Translations under genes and position numbers: made by a program
Assembly (NCBI GenBank): GCA_910575275.1
Contig: CAJTEE010000001.1
Location: 682,001-746,000, forward strand
DNA from: Lachnospiraceae bacterium
GTDB lineage: Bacteria; Bacillota; Clostridia; Lachnospirales; Lachnospiraceae
DNA: 64,000 nucleotides
Reading direction: 5' to 3'
In this document: in pieces, positions 61,698 to 64,000 of the stretch
How the letters are laid out: the number at the start of each line of letters is the position of its first letter
Numbering within the stretch: position 1 is the first letter of the stretch
The notes under the pieces: generated by a model
Databases searched by the model: none
The model's input: only the letters and a program-made list of their open reading frames with translations
What the model was told of the DNA's origin: nothing

Positions 61698-63613
61698 TGT
61701 CCTGCTCCCCCTCCTTTTTCTTCTCCTGCATGGATGGCCGCCTGTGTCCGGGCATAGCCGATATATTCCTCAATTCGTTCCTTTAAGTAGCTGTTTTCCT
61801 TCACCCGGCCGCTTTTTACCAGTCCGAGGACCGCCTCCGCCTCTTTAAGCCGGCTGTCCCAGCTTCCCGGAAGACGGTTTAAATAGTTCCATGCCTCCCA
61901 GGCCTGGATATTGCCGCGGCTCATGAAATATTTTACCGCCAGGCCGCCGCATTCCCCGGCCCCACACTGCCTTAACGGCTCCAGATACACCCGATTATCG
62001 GAGACGGTGCGTGCCTGGTTGTAAAAGTACTGGCAAAGCTTTCCGCAATACTCCCGATTGCCCGGCTGAATCCAGCCAAACAGGATCCCGTCAAGCCGGC
62101 TGTCCCGGCTCCCCGTCAAAAGCTCTGTCAGATACCCCTCCACGATCCCTTGGGGGATGCGATGGGCGGCTTCCTTTTGCCTCCCGTCTGCATCACTTAC
62201 ATACAAAAGCCGCAGCTTGTAGGAAGCGGTTTTCTCATTCCAGACGATCTTGTTGAATACCTCCAGGAGACGGCCGATCCGCTCTCCGTTCCTTTTTTCT
62301 CCAAACACGAATCTCTTGTACAGATGGCGGTCCAGCCAGTTTATACACTCCTCCTCCGGCGCAAACAGAAGCTTTGCCGCTGCCGCTGCCGCAAACCATG
62401 TCTCTCCATAGTCTTCAAAGCAGGAGACGGCGAGCCTCCCAAGCTCCGGCTCTGACCGATACAGCAGGCAGTGCAGAAAGAATCCCGGAATCGTGTCCAT
62501 TCTTCCCGTCACTCCTTCTTTCCGGTCCGGGCGGGCAAACCGCTTTTCCAGCCCGGCCGCAAGCCGCCAGCACTCCCCGGCCTCCCAGCCGCTCTTTCCC
62601 CGCAGCGCCCGAAAGCAGGCGGTAAGAGACGCGTCCTCCTCCTTCGTGAGCGAAATCGTCTGCCCGAAGGCCGCGTCGGAGCCGGCCCACGGCATGAACC
62701 ATTTTTTTAACGCCGCCGCCGTCAACGCTGAGGCCCAGTCTCTTGTCGTCTCTGTCAGATAAGAGAACGCCTCCTGCGGCTTTTGGGCAGCAAAATCCGC
62801 CCAGAAGGCCGCCGTCTTCTCTCCGTCCATCAAAGCCAGCGCCCAGAGAGCCGCCTTTTTATGCGCTCCCCGCTCCGTCTTTGCCAGCTCCAGGAGAAGT
62901 TCTTCGTTCTCCTGGCTGTGGCGCAGGGCATAGATCAGAGCCGTCCTTACCTCTTTTTCCGCCTCCGCAAGCTGTTCCCGGTAGAACACATTGGCCGCAG
63001 GCCCCGCGATGTCCTCTATGACCGCAACGCGCCGCACCATTTCTTTTTTCCCTTTCGGGTCAAAGTCCTTGCTAAGAAGTACAAGGAGTTCAGGTCCGCT
63101 CTCCTTTAACCACCTCATGACCTGCTCCGCGAGCTCCGGATACGAGGAGCCAAGCGCCTTTACAAGCGCCGGCTTCACCCGGTAGTCCTCAAAAAGCTCC
63201 GGATGCTCCTTATGTGTTTCCATAACAAAGCTGTAGCGGCCGCCGCCGGAGGTTCCCAATGCATCCAAAAGCGCATGGAGAACCGAATAGGGGGCGTTCA
63301 TCACCGCGCTCCCCCAGCGGGCGATCTGGATCTCCTCAATCTTGCTTGGGACATCGACCGCCCCCTGTGTCAAAATCACCGCATCCACCAGGGTAAGCGC
63401 GTCTAAAAGCGCCCCCGGCCTTTCCTTCTTATCCGCTGCCGACAGCCTCCCCAGAAGCTGGCCGATCCTTGCAAACACAGGCGATGCGGTCTCCAGTGGC
63501 TTCATCGCCTCGACGGCCCTTTTCAGCCGAAAATCCTCCTCCAGCAGGCCGCACCCCGAAAGCATCATATGGGTCAGCCTCGTTTGAAGCTTATATAACG
63601 GAGAAATATCCAT
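61694..63613 (-). CDS. DUF5691-like helical-repeat protein of the MoxR/DUF5682 cluster
   Basis: 639 residues from ATG 63613 (GGAAGGAGG). The N-terminal 180 residues lack known motifs. The middle has HEAT-like helical pairs (EKEVRTALIYALRHSQENEELLLELAK; GAHKKAALWALALMDGEKTAAFWADF). The C-terminus is helical with scattered Trp and Arg. By position and length it matches the DUF5691 slot that lies between SWIM-type and MoxR genes in related clusters; the assignment is inferred from context. Confidence 0.7.
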   Translation of the reverse strand: MDISPLYKLQTRLTHMMLSGCGLLEEDFRLKRAVEAMKPLETASPVFARIGQLLGRLSAADKKERPGALLDALTLVDAVILTQGAVDVPSKIEEIQIARWGSAVMNAPYSVLHALLDALGTSGGGRYSFVMETHKEHPELFEDYRVKPALVKALGSSYPELAEQVMRWLKESGPELLVLLSKDFDPKGKKEMVRRVAVIEDIAGPAANVFYREQLAEAEKEVRTALIYALRHSQENEELLLELAKTERGAHKKAALWALALMDGEKTAAFWADFAAQKPQEAFSYLTETTRDWASALTAAALKKWFMPWAGSDAAFGQTISLTKEEDASLTACFRALRGKSGWEAGECWRLAAGLEKRFARPDRKEGVTGRMDTIPGFFLHCLLYRSEPELGRLAVSCFEDYGETWFAAAAAAKLLFAPEEECINWLDRHLYKRFVFGEKRNGERIGRLLEVFNKIVWNEKTASYKLRLLYVSDADGRQKEAAHRIPQGIVEGYLTELLTGSRDSRLDGILFGWIQPGNREYCGKLCQYFYNQARTVSDNRVYLEPLRQCGAGECGGLAVKYFMSRGNIQAWEAWNYLNRLPGSWDSRLKEAEAVLGLVKSGRVKENSYLKERIEEYIGYARTQAAIHAGEEKGGGAGQ

Positions 63614-63633
63614 GATCCGTTCCCTCCTTCCCG

Positions 63634-64000
63634 TCAATACAAAAGCCGGATGAGATTCGTTTGGGTGACAATGCTGACGGGCTTAAGCATCAGACGTCTT
63701 GTACGTTTGTCATAGTAGAAAGCGCCAAGCAGGATCTGCCCCTTCAAAAGGCTTCCGTCCGGGAGCAGGAAAAGCCTCTCTGTTGTCGCCTCCAGCCCCG
63801 GCATGTCTCCCAGAAGGATCGTTTTCCCATCCCTTGTGCGAAGGACCGGACCCGCATCAGCCAGCCCGATTTCTTCATAGGAGATCAAACGGAGCAGCAT
63901 GGGGGCGGCCAGCGCATTTTTCAGATAGTTTTTTGCCGTCTTCGCCTCCACTGCCAGATCTGCGTTTGCGAAGGAACGCAGCCTTTCCAAATCTCCAGCC
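63634..64000 (-). CDS. C-terminal part of a probable SWIM-zinc-finger protein, cut by the window edge
   Basis: About 122 codons are visible and the frame stays open to the right edge. They read as a beta-rich C-terminal domain (LLRLISYEEIGLADAGPVLRTRDG; LFLLPDGSLLKGQILLGAFYYDKRTRRLMLKPVSIV). The SWIM motif itself would lie upstream outside the window. The call rests on the gene order seen in other bacteria (SWIM, DUF5691, MoxR, DUF5682, VWA). Ends 20 bp before the next gene. Confidence 0.5.
   Translation of the reverse strand, partial: AGDLERLRSFANADLAVEAKTAKNYLKNALAAPMLLRLISYEEIGLADAGPVLRTRDGKTILLGDMPGLEATTERLFLLPDGSLLKGQILLGAFYYDKRTRRLMLKPVSIVTQTNLIRLLY

Overview
The window looks like a chromosomal segment of a Gram-positive, low-to-mid GC Clostridia bacterium, most likely a Lachnospiraceae (Clostridium cluster XIVa) gut anaerobe. 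The evidence is a SCIFF peptide with its radical-SAM maturase, a fused SecDF next to yajC and tgt, many ABC importers with lipoprotein binding proteins, GGAGG ribosome sites and TTGACA/TATAAT promoters. Most genes lie on the minus strand. I saw no rRNA, tRNA, CRISPR array, prophage or transposase.

Layout. 1-1.1 kb: rpmG-secE-nusG. 1.1-3.8 kb: polar amino-acid ABC importer with a circularly permuted binding protein. 3.9-7.9 kb: comF, recD2, mreB. 8-9 kb: a decayed GHKL histidine kinase. 9-11 kb: a secreted cell-wall-binding protein and an orphan gene with a consensus promoter. 11-18.3 kb: a sugar operon (HPr-like protein, GH32 fructosidase, MsmK-type ABC importer with a nonsense-broken binding protein) facing its LacI regulator across paired operators. 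18.3-23 kb: accessory stretch with a PH-domain protein, a PF06541 membrane protein and three broken genes. 23-29 kb: yajC, tgt, secDF, SCIFF pair. 29-33.4 kb: decarboxylase-type sodium pump pieces, a CBS/CNNM protein, and thiT under a TPP riboswitch. 33.4-36 kb: M20 peptidase and tyrS. 36.2-47 kb: a large operon of a LarA-like racemase, a NitT/TauT-type ABC importer with two permeases and two ATPases, and a GlpA-like/FAD/DUF1667 dehydrogenase trio, facing a LacI regulator. 47-55 kb: mfd, pth, abgT, pepD. 54.7-57 kb: a membrane protein facing an XRE regulator, then a third LacI regulator. 57-64 kb: a VWA / DUF5682 / MoxR / DUF5691-like / SWIM-type cluster running off the right edge.

Most interesting items: (1) the permuted amino-acid binding protein; (2) two intergenic copies of a candidate structured RNA sharing 24 identical bases, with a compensatory-changed stem and a C-rich tail; (3) three copies of a modular 150-190 bp intergenic repeat, each starting exactly at the U-tract of a terminator-like hairpin, with covarying end hairpins; (4) the MoxR/VWA/DUF5682 cluster; (5) the LarA-centred hydroxy-acid operon. 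Five otherwise readable genes are interrupted, and several of the lesions are in-frame TAG codons; TAG is also a normal stop here, so recoding is not supported.
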